Origin: a virus
Length of the DNA stretch: 44,360 nucleotides
Virus record (IMG/VR): IMGVR_UViG_3300025655_000008
Coordinates: 1-44,360 of that record
Direction: 5' to 3' (one strand)
Part shown: positions 1 through 12,300 of the stretch, one piece after another
How the letters are laid out: the number at the start of each line of letters is the position of its first letter
Numbering within the stretch: the first letter of the stretch is position 1
The notes under the pieces: model-generated
Told to the model about the DNA's origin: nothing
Seen by the model: the letters and a program-made list of their open reading frames with translations, nothing else
Database searches by the model: none
Made by a program: the position numbers and the translations under genes

Positions 1-127
1 CCACAACATCGAAATTTACATTATCAGGATCAGACGAATAATCACTGCGCGTAGTCTCTGCTGATGTGTTATCTGTAAACATGACTTTGCCTGTCGCCAA
101 GTCCTTGTGATACACAACACCAGCCCC
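1..127. repeat. Left copy of 127-bp terminal direct repeat
   Basis: These bases are identical to 44234-44360. A repeat of exactly 127 bp is what a k=127 assembler leaves when it closes a circular or circularly permuted molecule. It is probably an assembly overlap and not a true terminal repeat, which leaves 44,233 bp of unique sequence. Confidence 0.95.
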
Positions 128-1927
128 AGCCGCATTTCGGTTGAAGTTGACTAAAAGGCCAAGTTCACTATCGAGGGCGGTGTCATATGTGATAGTCTGG
201 GTTGACGATGAGGCTGTCCACGTTCCCATCTGAAAATAGCTGCCGACATAGAACACCTCAACTAGATAGGTGCCGGTAGCCAATGCAGAGGGAAGCGTCA
301 GCGTTGTGCCGCTTAGATTTTGATCCGTCCATGTCGAGGTGTCTTCTGTTGCACCAGTTTCCCAAGTGACAAACTTATTGGCCCCACGCACCGTATCGAC
401 AACATACCAAGCACCAGTGCTGTCGGTGCGCTTGATCCGCGCCATTGCGCCACCGCTGACAGTCTTGGGCAACGTAACCGCTGTGGTCGCGCCGTTGGTG
501 TGGCTGATCCCCGCTTCGATGTAGTATTCGTCTTCATAGTTGGGAACGGCAGGGGCCGGGAGGTTTGCTGTGTTGAGCAGCTTGTCCCCCGCTTCCGGCG
601 CATAAGCGAAGTCCACCTGTCCGAAGTTGACGGTGCCATAGTTCGTATCGCCGGAACCAGTGGCGACAATCCAAGGGCCGTTGTCGCCAAGGGTCGTGAC
701 GGTCGTATAGGTGCCGGTGTTGTTCACGTCCAATTGCAATTCCCCGGTCGAGCCGTTGAAACGGAATTGCTGAACGTCACCATCCGTTGTCGCTTGGTAG
801 GACGCACCGAGTGCATTTTCAGTGTCCGAACCGCCGACAAAATAACCGTCCGGTGAAACACTGGTGCCAACACCCGCCGCACCGGATGCAGAGCCGGGAC
901 GGTAGTTGTCAATCGCGCGAAGGTTCAGGTAGTTGCCGACGCTAATCAGCGGATAGTTGCTGTCCGGCGAATGGACGGTGTGTTCCCAGTACCACCAAAT
1001 GTTATCGGTCGGGATGATGAGCGTTGAACCGACGGCATCAATGGTCGAGGGCGACGTGCTGCCGAAGTATCGGTTCCCCGTCGAGAGCGTGTAGCTGCCG
1101 GAGATATTCTTCGATGTGTTCAGCGGGTTCCAAATCGCGTAGTTCCCCACGCCACCAGCAGCGTTATCCGCCGGGTTGTCGTTCGTGGCGTTGGCGCTGG
1201 TGATGCTGACCAGTGTAAAGTCGTTGTTGTTGCCGGAAACATCATTGCCAAGATCGGCACTGTTGGCAAAGTTGAGCCAAAAACCGTTGGTTCCGAACGT
1301 CAGGCCGGTAGGATTGACGGGTATCCAGTTACCGTTGGTGTCGGTTTCACCGAAGCTCGTAGCGTCTAATTGAGTGCCATCAATATAGATGTATTCAGAA
1401 AGATAAACGTCAGCGTAATCTGAGGGGGTATGTGTTGACCCGATGTAGTGTGCAGCAGCATCCATAATTGTGCTGTCAGCATTTAAAGAAGGATTTACAT
1501 CAGCACTGAAAGCCGTGACCTCGGAGCCATTGACATACATACGCATCCGGTTACCTGCGGTGCCGTTTGACGTATCAAAATTGACGACAATGTGCATCCA
1601 AGCGGTTAGATCACGAAATACTTGTGTGGAGGTTAACTGCCCCACTTGCGCCCCGGCTGTATCTTCTAAGCGCCAATATAAAACATTTGAGCTATTTATA
1701 TTTAATTGGCTAGAGCCAGAAGATGATCGAGCGTGAAATAGCTGGTGCGTGACACCTGTCTCGTTCCGTTTTATCCAAAACGACAAAGTGCCTGTTTTGT
1801 TATCACCCGCACCTCCAGGCGTCCACGAAAGATAATCCGCGCTACCGTCGAGGAAGATTGCACCAGCCGGGACGTAGCCACCAGCAACCCAACTAGAAGG
1901 AAAACCTGCAGGCATTACATGGTGCAT
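1..1927 (-). CDS. Tail fibre / receptor-binding protein, N-terminal part (gene continues across the circular junction at 43815-44233)
   Basis: This is the N-terminal 642 codons of a 781-aa protein that ends at 43815 once the circle is closed (1927 + 419 nt = 782 codons). The start ATG at 1927 lies 2 nt after the stop of the upstream fibre gene, behind a purine-rich GGTGG stretch. Residues about 25-170 look like a concanavalin A/laminin-G-like sandwich: a DGSADYLSW strand, LSFWIKRNE, then WMHIVVNFDT and MRMYVNGSEV. A block FWLNFANSADLGND near residue 220 recurs in fibres of environmental phages. The remainder is rich in Gly, Thr, Asn and Ser, as in beta-structured adhesins. It probably binds host glycans at the tail tip and is paired with the adaptor fibre encoded just upstream. 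The fold is inferred from motif pattern only. Confidence 0.85.
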   Translation of the reverse strand, partial: MHHVMPAGFPSSWVAGGYVPAGAIFLDGSADYLSWTPGGAGDNKTGTLSFWIKRNETGVTHQLFHARSSSGSSQLNINSSNVLYWRLEDTAGAQVGQLTSTQVFRDLTAWMHIVVNFDTSNGTAGNRMRMYVNGSEVTAFSADVNPSLNADSTIMDAAAHYIGSTHTPSDYADVYLSEYIYIDGTQLDATSFGETDTNGNWIPVNPTGLTFGTNGFWLNFANSADLGNDVSGNNNDFTLVSITSANATNDNPADNAAGGVGNYAIWNPLNTSKNISGSYTLSTGNRYFGSTSPSTIDAVGSTLIIPTDNIWWYWEHTVHSPDSNYPLISVGNYLNLRAIDNYRPGSASGAAGVGTSVSPDGYFVGGSDTENALGASYQATTDGDVQQFRFNGSTGELQLDVNNTGTYTTVTTLGDNGPWIVATGSGDTNYGTVNFGQVDFAYAPEAGDKLLNTANLPAPAVPNYEDEYYIEAGISHTNGATTAVTLPKTVSGGAMARIKRTDSTGAWYVVDTVRGANKFVTWETGATEDTSTWTDQNLSGTTLTLPSALATGTYLVEVFYVGSYFQMGTWTASSSTQTITYDTALDSELGLLVNFNRNAAGAGVVYHKDLATGKVMFTDNTSAETTRSDYSSDPDNVNFDVV

Positions 1928-1929
1928 GA

Positions 1930-3318
1930 TTAAGCCACCGTGATCCCACCAGCGAGCCAAGTATCCGTGCCTACTTTAAGCAACGAACAAGCCCCATATT
2001 GCGCCAAGTCGCCAGAGCCAGCGGACACGCCATTGACAGTAACGCCAGTGTCACCAGTGATCGTTGTTACGCCTGCACCTTTCATCCAAACGTCGATACG
2101 GTCGCCGGTTGAGAAAGCCACACTGGCATTCGTTGGGATAGTCAGCGTATTAGCTGAAGCGTTATCCATCGTTACCGTCTTGAAGGCGTCACCAAGAACG
2201 AGGGTGTAGGTCGTGCCGGTCTGGGCGTTGACGGAGCCGGAGACTTTTGCGGGAGTGATGCCATCGTCTTTGACCTGGATCGTGCGGCCTGAAAGCTCAA
2301 CCGTGCTGCCATCGACCTTGAGGGCGGACGCCTGGACGACGATCCAGTTGTCCGGCGTCCCATCGTCAGCAATGATCTGGATCACTTGACCAACCTCGAC
2401 CAAGCCGGTGTAGTTTCCAGCCACGCCGTTGATCGTGTCGGTGCCATCCCGAACCAGCGTGATTGTGTTGGATACGTCCAGAACTTCAATGGTGTACGAA
2501 AGACCGTCGTTGCCGGTGCCGATAGACGGCAAGTTGATGCTAACCGTGTTGCTGCTTGCGTCCACTTGGTAATACTTGCGGGCGTCGGTAGTCTCAACGT
2601 CTTTCGATGACGCCGTGACAAGCTCAACACCGCTGAACCCCTGGGCCGATGCAGCAGCAGAGGCGGCGCTGTTCGCCGCGTTTGTTGCAGACGTTGCGGC
2701 GTTGGTTTCGCTGGTCGAAGCCGCCGCTGCGCTGGCCGCCGCGTTCGTTTCACTTGTTGATGCGTTGGATGCCGAGGTGGCAGCAGCCGAGGCAGACGCA
2801 GCAGCCGCTGCTTGCGAGGCTGATGGTTCATCCACAAGCTCAAAACCCGTGTTGTCCGATTTGATGACGATAGCCTTGGATGCCACAGGGGCGGGTATCG
2901 TAGGATCGAAGCTGGATAGGTCTGAGGATACTTGGAACTTGGGGGTGCGATCCAGTTCCTCCTGCAAGTCCTGGGTAATCTGTACCACCCGATCCGTCAT
3001 AGTCTCCAGCGTTTGAGGCTGTACGCCCCCACGGTTCTGTAGATCAACGAGCTGAGTTTTGGGGACACTCCGAGTGATAGTGAGGGTCTCTCCTGTGGCC
3101 GGGGCCGTCAGCATCGTGACGTTGCCGCCGCCGTCGTTGCCGACGCCGCTGACGGTGTAGTGGGTGCTAATGGTCTGGACGATCTCGACCCCGGCGCTGC
3201 TCGTCAGAGTAACAACAAGGTGGCTCTCGTCCAGTACCTTGAAGTCGTAGGCGAAGACAGTCGTACTGTCGTTACCATTATACGGGCCAGATCGACCGTC
3301 TTCGTTGGCTACAGTCAT
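1930..3318 (-). CDS. Tail fibre protein with T7 gp17-like N-terminal domain
   Basis: 462 aa. Residues 1-115 match the virion-anchoring N-terminal domain of T7-type tail fibres (NDSTTVFAYDFKVLDE near the start, a GETLTITRSVP strand, then TMTDRVVQITQDLQEELDR). This is the part expected to dock the fibre on the tail. Residues about 165-225 are an Ala/Ser/Thr/Asn-rich stalk of imperfect TSETNAAASA-type repeats, typical of trimeric fibre shafts. The C-terminus is beta-rich. The start has a good Shine-Dalgarno (AAGGAG, 7 nt before ATG). The next gene, the lectin-like fibre, starts 2 nt after this stop, so this protein probably forms the base and the next one the receptor-binding tip. Confidence 0.88.
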   Translation of the reverse strand: MTVANEDGRSGPYNGNDSTTVFAYDFKVLDESHLVVTLTSSAGVEIVQTISTHYTVSGVGNDGGGNVTMLTAPATGETLTITRSVPKTQLVDLQNRGGVQPQTLETMTDRVVQITQDLQEELDRTPKFQVSSDLSSFDPTIPAPVASKAIVIKSDNTGFELVDEPSASQAAAAASASAAATSASNASTSETNAAASAAAASTSETNAATSATNAANSAASAAASAQGFSGVELVTASSKDVETTDARKYYQVDASSNTVSINLPSIGTGNDGLSYTIEVLDVSNTITLVRDGTDTINGVAGNYTGLVEVGQVIQIIADDGTPDNWIVVQASALKVDGSTVELSGRTIQVKDDGITPAKVSGSVNAQTGTTYTLVLGDAFKTVTMDNASANTLTIPTNASVAFSTGDRIDVWMKGAGVTTITGDTGVTVNGVSAGSGDLAQYGACSLLKVGTDTWLAGGITVA

Positions 3319-3364
3319 TTAGCATCTCCTTGGTATGCGCTATACACCATTTTCGTCATTTTTG

Positions 3365-6300
3365 CTAGTCCCTTAGCTTCGCTCGGTCTTCGTCGTAGCC
3401 CATGAGCAGATCGAAATAAGACCAGTTGTTTTCCTCGTCTAGCTGAGCCGCCCAGCCATCCAAAAACCGTGTTGGCTGAACGGCGGGGATACCCACTATG
3501 ATACCGAGAGACATGACAATCGGCTTCAAGACTTTTACCCTATCGCTGTCCTCCCACTCGACCTCTTCATCCATCCAATCCGCCATAACCTCGAACGTCT
3601 TGATTAGGTTCTCCCCGAAAGCCGACAACGGTGTCGGGCTGTACCCGTAATCAGAGACCGCCCCTTGAATAAGGTCGCGAGCCAGCGGCACCGTAGCGGT
3701 CGCAGATAGCAGCGTTTGTCGGCCTAAGTAAGCGAGCATACTTTCGTCGTCCTCGTCTTCCGGCTCCCAGTCGGGCAGCTCCCCGCGTATGAGAGCCATA
3801 CCGAGTTCCTGCAGCGTAAGGACGACGAAGATGCGGCTCGCTGCCCGCAGCACGGTCATCGGGTTGGGCTTCTCTACTACTTCCCCGCCGACCTGCCGGA
3901 GGATGCCGTACAGAACAGAAAAGAAAGAGTAGAACATGGTGACGGACTTCCAGAGACCGCGCTTCCGTTGGATAGCAGACAGGTCTTTCTCGCCGCCCCC
4001 AGACTGCGATAGGCGCAGGACACGGTCAGCGTAGGCTACGGACTTGTCTACATCCTGCCCGCTGTCCCGCATCATTCGGTTGTACGCCGCCGTCCACGTA
4101 GGGAAGTCTACGGTGTTGAGCTGCATACCCGCGACCGACATCATGGCCATCATCTGAGCCTTAGCGCGTACCCCCTTCTTACCCTCAAGTGCCCGCATAC
4201 CGTTGCGGAGTTCGCGGTCCACGTTCTGCATACGGTGACGCATCTCGCCAGATAACCTATAAACCTCCTTGCGGTGTGCGGGGTCAAAGACCTTAGCGAT
4301 GCCGTGAGCGATGTCTCCGGTCGTAACCAGCGCCTGACCCGGCGTGTAGGTATTGTCTGCCGTCAGTCGATCAAAGGTCGTCAGTAGACCTAGGGTCTGG
4401 GCCATCATCGTCGTGTAAGACAGGCCGAGGATGGCGACCGTAGTATTTCGTCCCAAGGCAGCGACAATGCCGTCGGCGATGTCTAGGTGAGTGTTGTCTC
4501 CCGCCATCGCTGCGATCCAGTTGTCGATCATCTTGGCGTACTCGATGCCGACCTTGCGCTCTAGGTCTCCACGCAGCTCCTTGTTCGACATAAGGCGCTT
4601 GGCCTGCTGGACAGCCTTATAGTGCGTGATGAAGTGCGTTGTCGTCTGGAACCCGTGAGGCAGTTTATGTATCTCCAAAGACACCGGGGCATAGAACGTG
4701 TCAGACCTCTCCTTGGTCATCGAGCTGTTGACGCTGGCCCGCCCGACTTGAGACTGCATCATCTCCAGAGCCGTCATTTGCTCCAGCATACTGCGCTTGC
4801 CGTCTCCGCCGGGGATAGACGCATCGTACATCATCGGGAAGTAACCGCCCTTGAAGGTTCCGTGCGGCGTCTCGATGGGGCGCGGCTCGATACGGTCGGG
4901 GCTGCGCCCGTTCTCGGCCCGATAGATGGCATCGACCTGCGGCCACATTTTCTCAGCCAAGTCCCAAATCTCTTGCACCAGCTCCCACTCTTCTTTGGTG
5001 AGCTGCTCCAGCGCCTTGTCGATTAGCTCCTCGTTGATGTTCCAGTTGGGGCCGTCAGGGTCGGCGTAGCCCTTGATCAATTTATCGAGGTTGCTTTGGT
5101 TACCTGTGTTCAGCGCCAGCATGATGAGCATACTGCGCGTGAAGACGGTCTTCTCCGTCCCGAGGTCGCCGACATCGACGCGTTTGCCCATATTCTTGCG
5201 GACCTTGCGAGGCAGCGCCGACATCCTCTTGTTGATGGCGTCTGTGACCTCTTTCATCATGTCCTGCTTCTGCGCGTAAGCGTCAGCGAACGGTTGGTAT
5301 AGGGCTTGGTGCCACGCGCCGAGAGGCTGCCCGTCGATGGCCTCCATGAGCTGCTCTATTTTGAGCAGGACACTATCCACTTTGCTTACAGTAGCCGCCG
5401 CCCCGTGCAGGGCGTGCGCCTTGCCGCCAGCTCGCCGAAGCCGGGTCGTGATGGCATCGCTCTCGCCGACTAGAGGACGCCGCATATCAGCGACAACTTG
5501 CCGCATCTCTCGCTGCTCTTTACCGAAGATCGCACGCTTCTTATTGCGGCCCTGCTGCTCAAGCATCTTAACGGCATCGTTCACTTCGCGAAGCTCGCCG
5601 ACCGTCATGTCTCGGAAATTCTTTTTGGCGTCTTTCTCCCGCAGCCACTGGGGCAGCTCGATAATTGCCCCCTCTTTCTGCTCGTTCTCGATGAAGTCAT
5701 TGAGAGCTTGAAGCTCCGCATTCAGACGGGCGCGTTCGCTTGTCTTGCTGCCGAAGTCGAGGCGGTTGACTATGTTCTTGATGTTGTCAACGTAGTCGGC
5801 GTCGATACCCTTCCACTTCTTGCGCTTGAGCTGGAACGTCCGCAGGTACTTAGTGATCTTGCGGTGCTCCTCTTGGAAGCGGATCGCCTGTTTCGCCAGC
5901 TCGTGATTAACGAGCCGCTGAAACTGGTGCTGGTATGCCGTGGCTCGGTCGCCCTTTTTGAGTGCCTTGCCCGCCAGCTTGGCGTGACGCTTCTCGGCGG
6001 CAAGGAATTTGTACGGCTGAGACTGTCCGACAGGCATCTCGGCCAGACGCTTCTGCGCGTAGTACCGCAGGAACTTGGCGTCGAACGCAGGCTCCGTCGT
6101 GCGTAGGGCTTGCAGCTCGCTCATCAAAACACCCGTGACGGGATCACTGTGGATCGAGGCTGTTGCCTCTCCTATGGCGTCCACGTCCATGTCGCCGTGG
6201 CGGGCCTTCATCTCTGCTTCGATGGAGCTGTTGACGGCGCTATCAAACGACGGCAGCTCCAGCAGGGCGTCTATCATCTCCTCTGGGCTGGTGAAGCCGA

Positions 6301-9300
6301 ACATCCCAGCAGCGACTGCTGGAGAGGTGACGTTACCGTCCTTCGTTGCAACCTCGTAGATAGCCCGATTGTCCACTCGCGGCAGCTCCTCGACGATGCG
6401 CCCTTCCGGCATCATCTCAACGAGGGCTTTGCGGTCGATACGATTAAGTAGCAGCTCACTGGGTAGGGTGCTGCCGTCCGCCTCACCGCCCTGCGTGAGG
6501 GCGTAAAGGATGCGGTATTCGCGCTGTTGCGACACCGTGCTCTCGATGTCGGGACGCAGCTTCTCAGCCTCGTCCTGATACCACTCAAGGCGCTCGCGCT
6601 GCTTGTCCCTAATGTGCTTGCTGAGCTGCTTGCCCTTGGCTCGGTCCTTGGCGCGGGCCGTTGCCGCCTGCATCTCTTGGAACTTCTCCGGCGAGACGCC
6701 AGCCTCCTCTGCCGTCTCGAACAGCGCCGTCAGCTCGTACTGACTTGCGGCCAGCTCGATCTCGGCGTCAGACGCCAGCATACGGTCGAGGACGCCTTTG
6801 ACTTCCGGCGAGAACTCGACATCGAGGCGCTGGCCTCGGATGCGGCGATAGACGGATTTGATGAAGTTGCTAAACGCAATGAAGGCGTCCAGCAGTGCCA
6901 TCGACGGAGCTTCGCCAGTCTCAAAGTATTTCTCGACACCGCGAGCGAACTGCTCGTGCATAGCGACGCTGAGATAGCGGGTCGCGCCCGTACCTCGAAG
7001 TTCGCCCTGTCCGATGTAAGTGCGGACCTGCGCAGCCGTCATCTTTTGCAACGCGGCAACGGCAGCCTTGTCACCGTCTTTTCGGGCGCGTCTGATGGCC
7101 TCCTCTTTGACCTGCTCGGAGCGGCTCTGCCACCACTTGGTGACGGTACGCCAATCTTTCTCAAAGCTGTCTCCGAAGCGGGCGGCGTCCGACTTGAGCT
7201 GCTCAAGCCAGAAGTGCCCGCTTTCGTGCAGGAAGGTGGACGTGTCGCCCTTCTCAAAAATCTGGATCAGGTTGACGGGGTTGCCGTCTTGATCTGGGAT
7301 CAGGTCGCTGGGGGTGAACCCACCACGCGGCGGAGCCTTGCCTTCCGAACCCTGCTCAAACGCAGGGGTCGTCTCCTCGGGCACATTGATCGCAGCCTGC
7401 TGTGCGTTTAGAGCGTCGCCGTAATCAGTGAAAAGGGTGCCCGGTGCGTCTGCGGGCTTGTCGTAGTTGTCCACGTCCAAACCCATGAACACGACATCCG
7501 GCTCGCCGTTGTTGAAGGCAGAGAAAACGGACTTATCCCAATCTGGCGGGGCTTCACCTTCGTCCCACGCTAGACGGCCCCCGATGCGGAACCCGTGCAT
7601 AGAGTAGAGTTCCGGTAACACGGTGTCGAAGGCGTCCAGCCTCCGGCCCCCCGCTTGGATGGCCAGCTCCATCATGGAATGGACAACGCCGTCGTATTTC
7701 CCGGTCGAGAACACCGACACGATGTCGTCGCCCTTGAGCGCGAACCCTGCCTCCCCGTCTTCCGACATGAATAGACGCATCTCTGCGTACTCATGCTCCT
7801 TGTAGACGTATACGGACGCGCCGAACGGCGACGCCTTCTTGCTCTGCTGGATACGGGAATGAAAGTCCGCAGCGAACTCCGCGCCGTCTACCTCAAACAA
7901 AGGCGGCGTCTGGATACCCCCGGCATTAAGGTCGTTTACGGTTTTTCGTGCAGCGATTTTGTAGCGGTATAAACTCGGCTTTCCTAGAACCCGAAAGCCT
8001 TTGCGATTTCCTCCGCCTTCTCTTCGGTAAGGCCGGGGTGACGCTGCATCGCTGCTTCTAGCGGATCGTAGTCGAGTGATTGCTTGGCGGGCGAGGAAAC
8101 GCTTGCGCTGGCTGGCACTGAACTGGCCGCCTGCCCCCTGTTGCGCAGCACTTGATCCTGATCCACTTGCGCCTCGTCGTGCGCTTTTAATTCGTTTGAT
8201 GTCCGCATCTTTCGCACCTTTCTGTTTAGCCAGCTTGGCAGCCGCGTTTGCGTAGTCTGGAGCCTCGTCATCGTCGTATCCGCTGTCCGCGTCATCTTTG
8301 CTTTTGGCAGCGTCGTACAGTCGCTTCTCTGGATACCAAAGAAGAGCCTGTAAATCTGACATAGTCAGTGTCTGAAGTCCATGATTTTCTTGCAGGTCGC
8401 GGAGAGCGTCAGCGAACACGGCGCGGATAAAGTTTCTCTGGTTGCCGTCTCTGGGCTGCTCCACTTGGCCATCTAAATACTTAGTAAGGGCATTGGCCAA
8501 CTTGCGGATGTCATCGCCTAGAACAACGGTGTTTCCCTCAGTAAAGCGGATCAAGTTGAACGCGTCGCGCTTCTGTTTGGAAATGAAGATGCGACGGCCT
8601 AACAAGCCAGCGATGTCGGCAACATTTTCTGCGGTAACCTCGGAGGGGACAGTAACCCCAGCCAGCCCCTCGACGGCAGCGCGGGTGGTGTCGTCTGCTA
8701 GGAACGCCGCCAGCAACGGAGTAAGCTCCTCCGTTTTAGCTGCGACCATATCAGGGCGGCTCTCGATGAGTGTACCCGTCCAACGGCCCCACGTCCGCAT
8801 CAGCCAACGGTCCATCGTCAGCGCATCAAAATAGCCATACAGGTTCGAGAAGAACCCGTTGCCAATCTTCGGACCTAGAACGGCAGAACCTCGCAACACT
8901 GTGTCTATATTCTCGCCTGTCAATTTGACGCCGGATGTCTTTTCGATCTGCCCACGGGTGAACTCCGAGGTCATAAATCGACGCAGGTCAGCGTACCCCC
9001 AGCGGTCAATCAATTCGTTATATAGGGCCAGCCCCTCGTTGATGGCCGCTTGCGCTTGCCCAGCCTCGATATCGGTTGGGAACTTTCCGGTGTTCTTACT
9101 GCGCTGATAGACCTGCTCTGCAAGCTGGAAGTTTTTATCCACCTTGAGGCCGTTAGATGTAACGGCCAAGCCCCAGATGAAGCGGAGCTTCGCGCTCTCG
9201 TCGGTCTTTAACTCTGGGTGGATCAGCGATACGTATTCGAGGGCTTGGCTGACTTTCTCGTCATACCAGCCGACCGCGTTCGCGTTGTCCTTGAGAGCGT

Positions 9301-12300
9301 AAAGAGCATCTTGCACTGCGACGCGAGTGAGGTGTGCCTGTACCTCTGGGGTCTGCTCGGAGAGGTCGATGCCGTCCTGCACAGCCGCATCCAGAACCCG
9401 CTCTTGCAGGGTCACCTTTAGGCTCCGGTTATTAGGGAAGGTCGTCTTCCCGGCCTCATTGAATGACACCTCTAGGCTCGCAGCCTTCTCGGTGTTGGAC
9501 ATCGTCGGAAAATCATCTTGGAAGAGGAACGTCTCGGCGTCTCCATACGTCACGTTCTTGGCCATGACCAGCGGGCCGACTTGGATAACCTCGTCCGCGC
9601 TCAGGACCGGGCGTCGGGTGCCGCGCTCATAGAAGAACGTGTGCCGTCGCGGATCGTAGCCGACCTGCGTCCATGCCGGGTCTTCAAGGGCGGCAACCAT
9701 CTCATCTTTGAGAGCTACCGGATCGACTGATTGCAGGGTGCCGTTGATCTGGGCAAACGGAGCTTTCGGGGTCTGCCCGGTGCCTACCTTTGCGGCCTTC
9801 CGCTCGGCTGGGTCACCCGGCTTAGTGAACTCGACTTCGGTGATCTTGGCTGCGGCCTCGTGGGCAATAGGCTTGCCCTTCGGGTCGTGCATCGTCGGAA
9901 CCCAAGTGTCGTGGTTTGTGTAGGCCGGGATGTCGAGCCGAAGCCCCACCGCCTGCCCAATGAACTGCCCACCTTTGCCCACGCGCTCCTGTTGCCCAGC
10001 TTTGAGGGCCGCCCGCATCTCTGCCTCAGTGGCAGGGCGCAGACCGCGCACGTCTTCATCGGAGTAAACGGTAGCTGGCCGCTCGCGCTCGACGACGGCA
10101 TCATATTCTTCTTGCGTGATCTCTCCGGCGACGCGACGACGTGCGGCCTCGGCCACGATTTCGTTGGGGTCGTCAGCAAACCGTTGCCGCTGCTCAAATG
10201 CGCCCTCGACAATCTGCCCCTGCTCGACGCGAAGGCCGTCCTCTAGGAACAAGTCCAGTGCGCGGACAGGCGTACCCTCGGCCTTGGTGGCGCGGATGGC
10301 GCGAGCCATGTACCGCTGGGCAGTTAGCTGGGCAAATAGCCCGATCTCACGGGCGCTGTACTGCCCAACATTCTGTAGCTGCTGCTCCATCTCGACGCGG
10401 ATCGCGTTGGCGTCCTCAAGGAAGTCGTCGAGGTATTTCTCTTCGACGCCGAGGCTGCGCGTGATGCGGTCCATTGCCTCTTGGTTGATCTTGGCGAGAA
10501 CGTCCTCTTCCAGCGCGTCAAACTGCTCCGCTTCCGCTGGCGTGAACTCCTCGGCGTCGGTGCGGGTGTGGCGAAGCAGCTCCGAGAACCCATCCTTGCC
10601 TAAGATGTGGCGGACAAACGTCGCGGTGTCGATGGTAACGTCTTGGCCGTCCTTGGCAGCCTGCTTTACCTCTTCGGGATCGAGGCCGAGGGTCGCTACA
10701 ATGTCGGTGTCGTCGTCCTGATCGAACCGCATCAGCTCGGACGCGCTCAGGAGGACACGCTCGACGCCTTGGCCTTTCCATTTCTCAGCCAATACCTCGG
10801 ACGCCGTCCGCAGGCTCTCGGTGGGGATACCATTTATGTGACCGGCCACCTCAGTGTTGCCGCGCAACCATTCCTCGGCCCGCTTCTTACGACGTGCCTC
10901 GGAAACATCCTGCTGTCCGGCAATGGCGATGTCCGCCATGACTTGGCCGGGGTGTGCCTCCGCCAGAGCCTCGACAAGTGTCTCCACGACATCGATCTCA
11001 CCAAGGGATAGCAAACCAGCGCCCGCCTCACCCGCGCCTCCCAGAAACGCCTGTACGGGGGTCTGGGCTATGACGTTACCCGTCGCCGAGCTGGCTAGGG
11101 ACTTGGACGCCGTCCACATACTCAGGCCAGCGAATACGGCGATGGGCATAGCGCGGGCGCTGGAAAAGTCGATCTGTCGGCGCAGCGCCTCTGGGTTGTT
11201 AATGAACTTCTGCTGCCCTTCGGTTGTCGTCAGGTCGATACCGAACTCTTTTTTGAGCTGCTCGACTGCCGGGGTGTACCGCTCTTGAATGTACGCGGAG
11301 GCGACGGAGACGGAGGGCGCTAGGACTGCGCCAGCGGGGAGCCGCTTCGTCGCGAGTGCTGCGCCGATGGTCGGAGCCTGCTCCGCCATAACCTCAGTGA
11401 AGAACGCGGTGGCCGATAGTGGGTTGTCGCGAAGTGCGCGGATAAACGCGCCGACCTGCCCGAGCTTCCCACCTTCTTTGGAGATGGCATTCATCTGCTG
11501 CATGAATGGTTGGGCAGCGTCAGAGAACTGAAGGTCGCCCATCATTTTGTAGCGGGCCATCGCCTTCTTTAGAAACTCAGCAGCCTGCGCAGCCTTCTCT
11601 TTAGAAGTCTCGTCCGAGACCAGCCGCTCAAATAGTCTGGGGATGACGTTAAAGGCTAGGTTACCCGCCCCGATATCAACACCGAACTGCTCGTTGGTGA
11701 AGGCGTCGGAGATAACGTCGAGGATGGGTTTATCAGCGTCCTGTGCCGCTATCAACAGCTCCTCGGCGTTCTCCATGAAGTAATTCATCTGTATACGGAC
11801 AAGGCCACGCACGGTGCCGTTAGCGGCACCTTCACCGAAGGTTACCCGTTCACGGGGCAGCGAACGCAGGTAGTCGGCATACGGAGGGACGATCTGTAGC
11901 CCGAGGCTTTCGATTGCCTTCTCAGAGGCCGCCATAGGCTTGATGACGCCCTTGAGGACGGCAGCGGCCTCTGCGTCCACAGCCATGCGCAGGCGCGTCT
12001 GGCGGGCCTGTTTCAGACTGTGCTGGATGTCTTGTCGCTCCAGCATGAGGCGGCGCTGCTCTGGGTGCATATTCCGAGCTAGGTTGACGGCGGCAGCAGG
12101 CGGCCCCTTGAGTTCTTCGCCAGTCTCTGGATCGATGTCGGGCTGCATCCCCATACGCTGCACCAGCAGCTTGGCGACGGCCTCGTTCTCTTCGTCGTTG
12201 GTCGGCGGGGTGCCGTCCATCAGCGCCAAGTTACGCTCGACCTCTTTGGTCAGCGGGTGCGGAAGTTCTCTGGCGGCAGCAATGGTCGGTCCTAGCTGTT

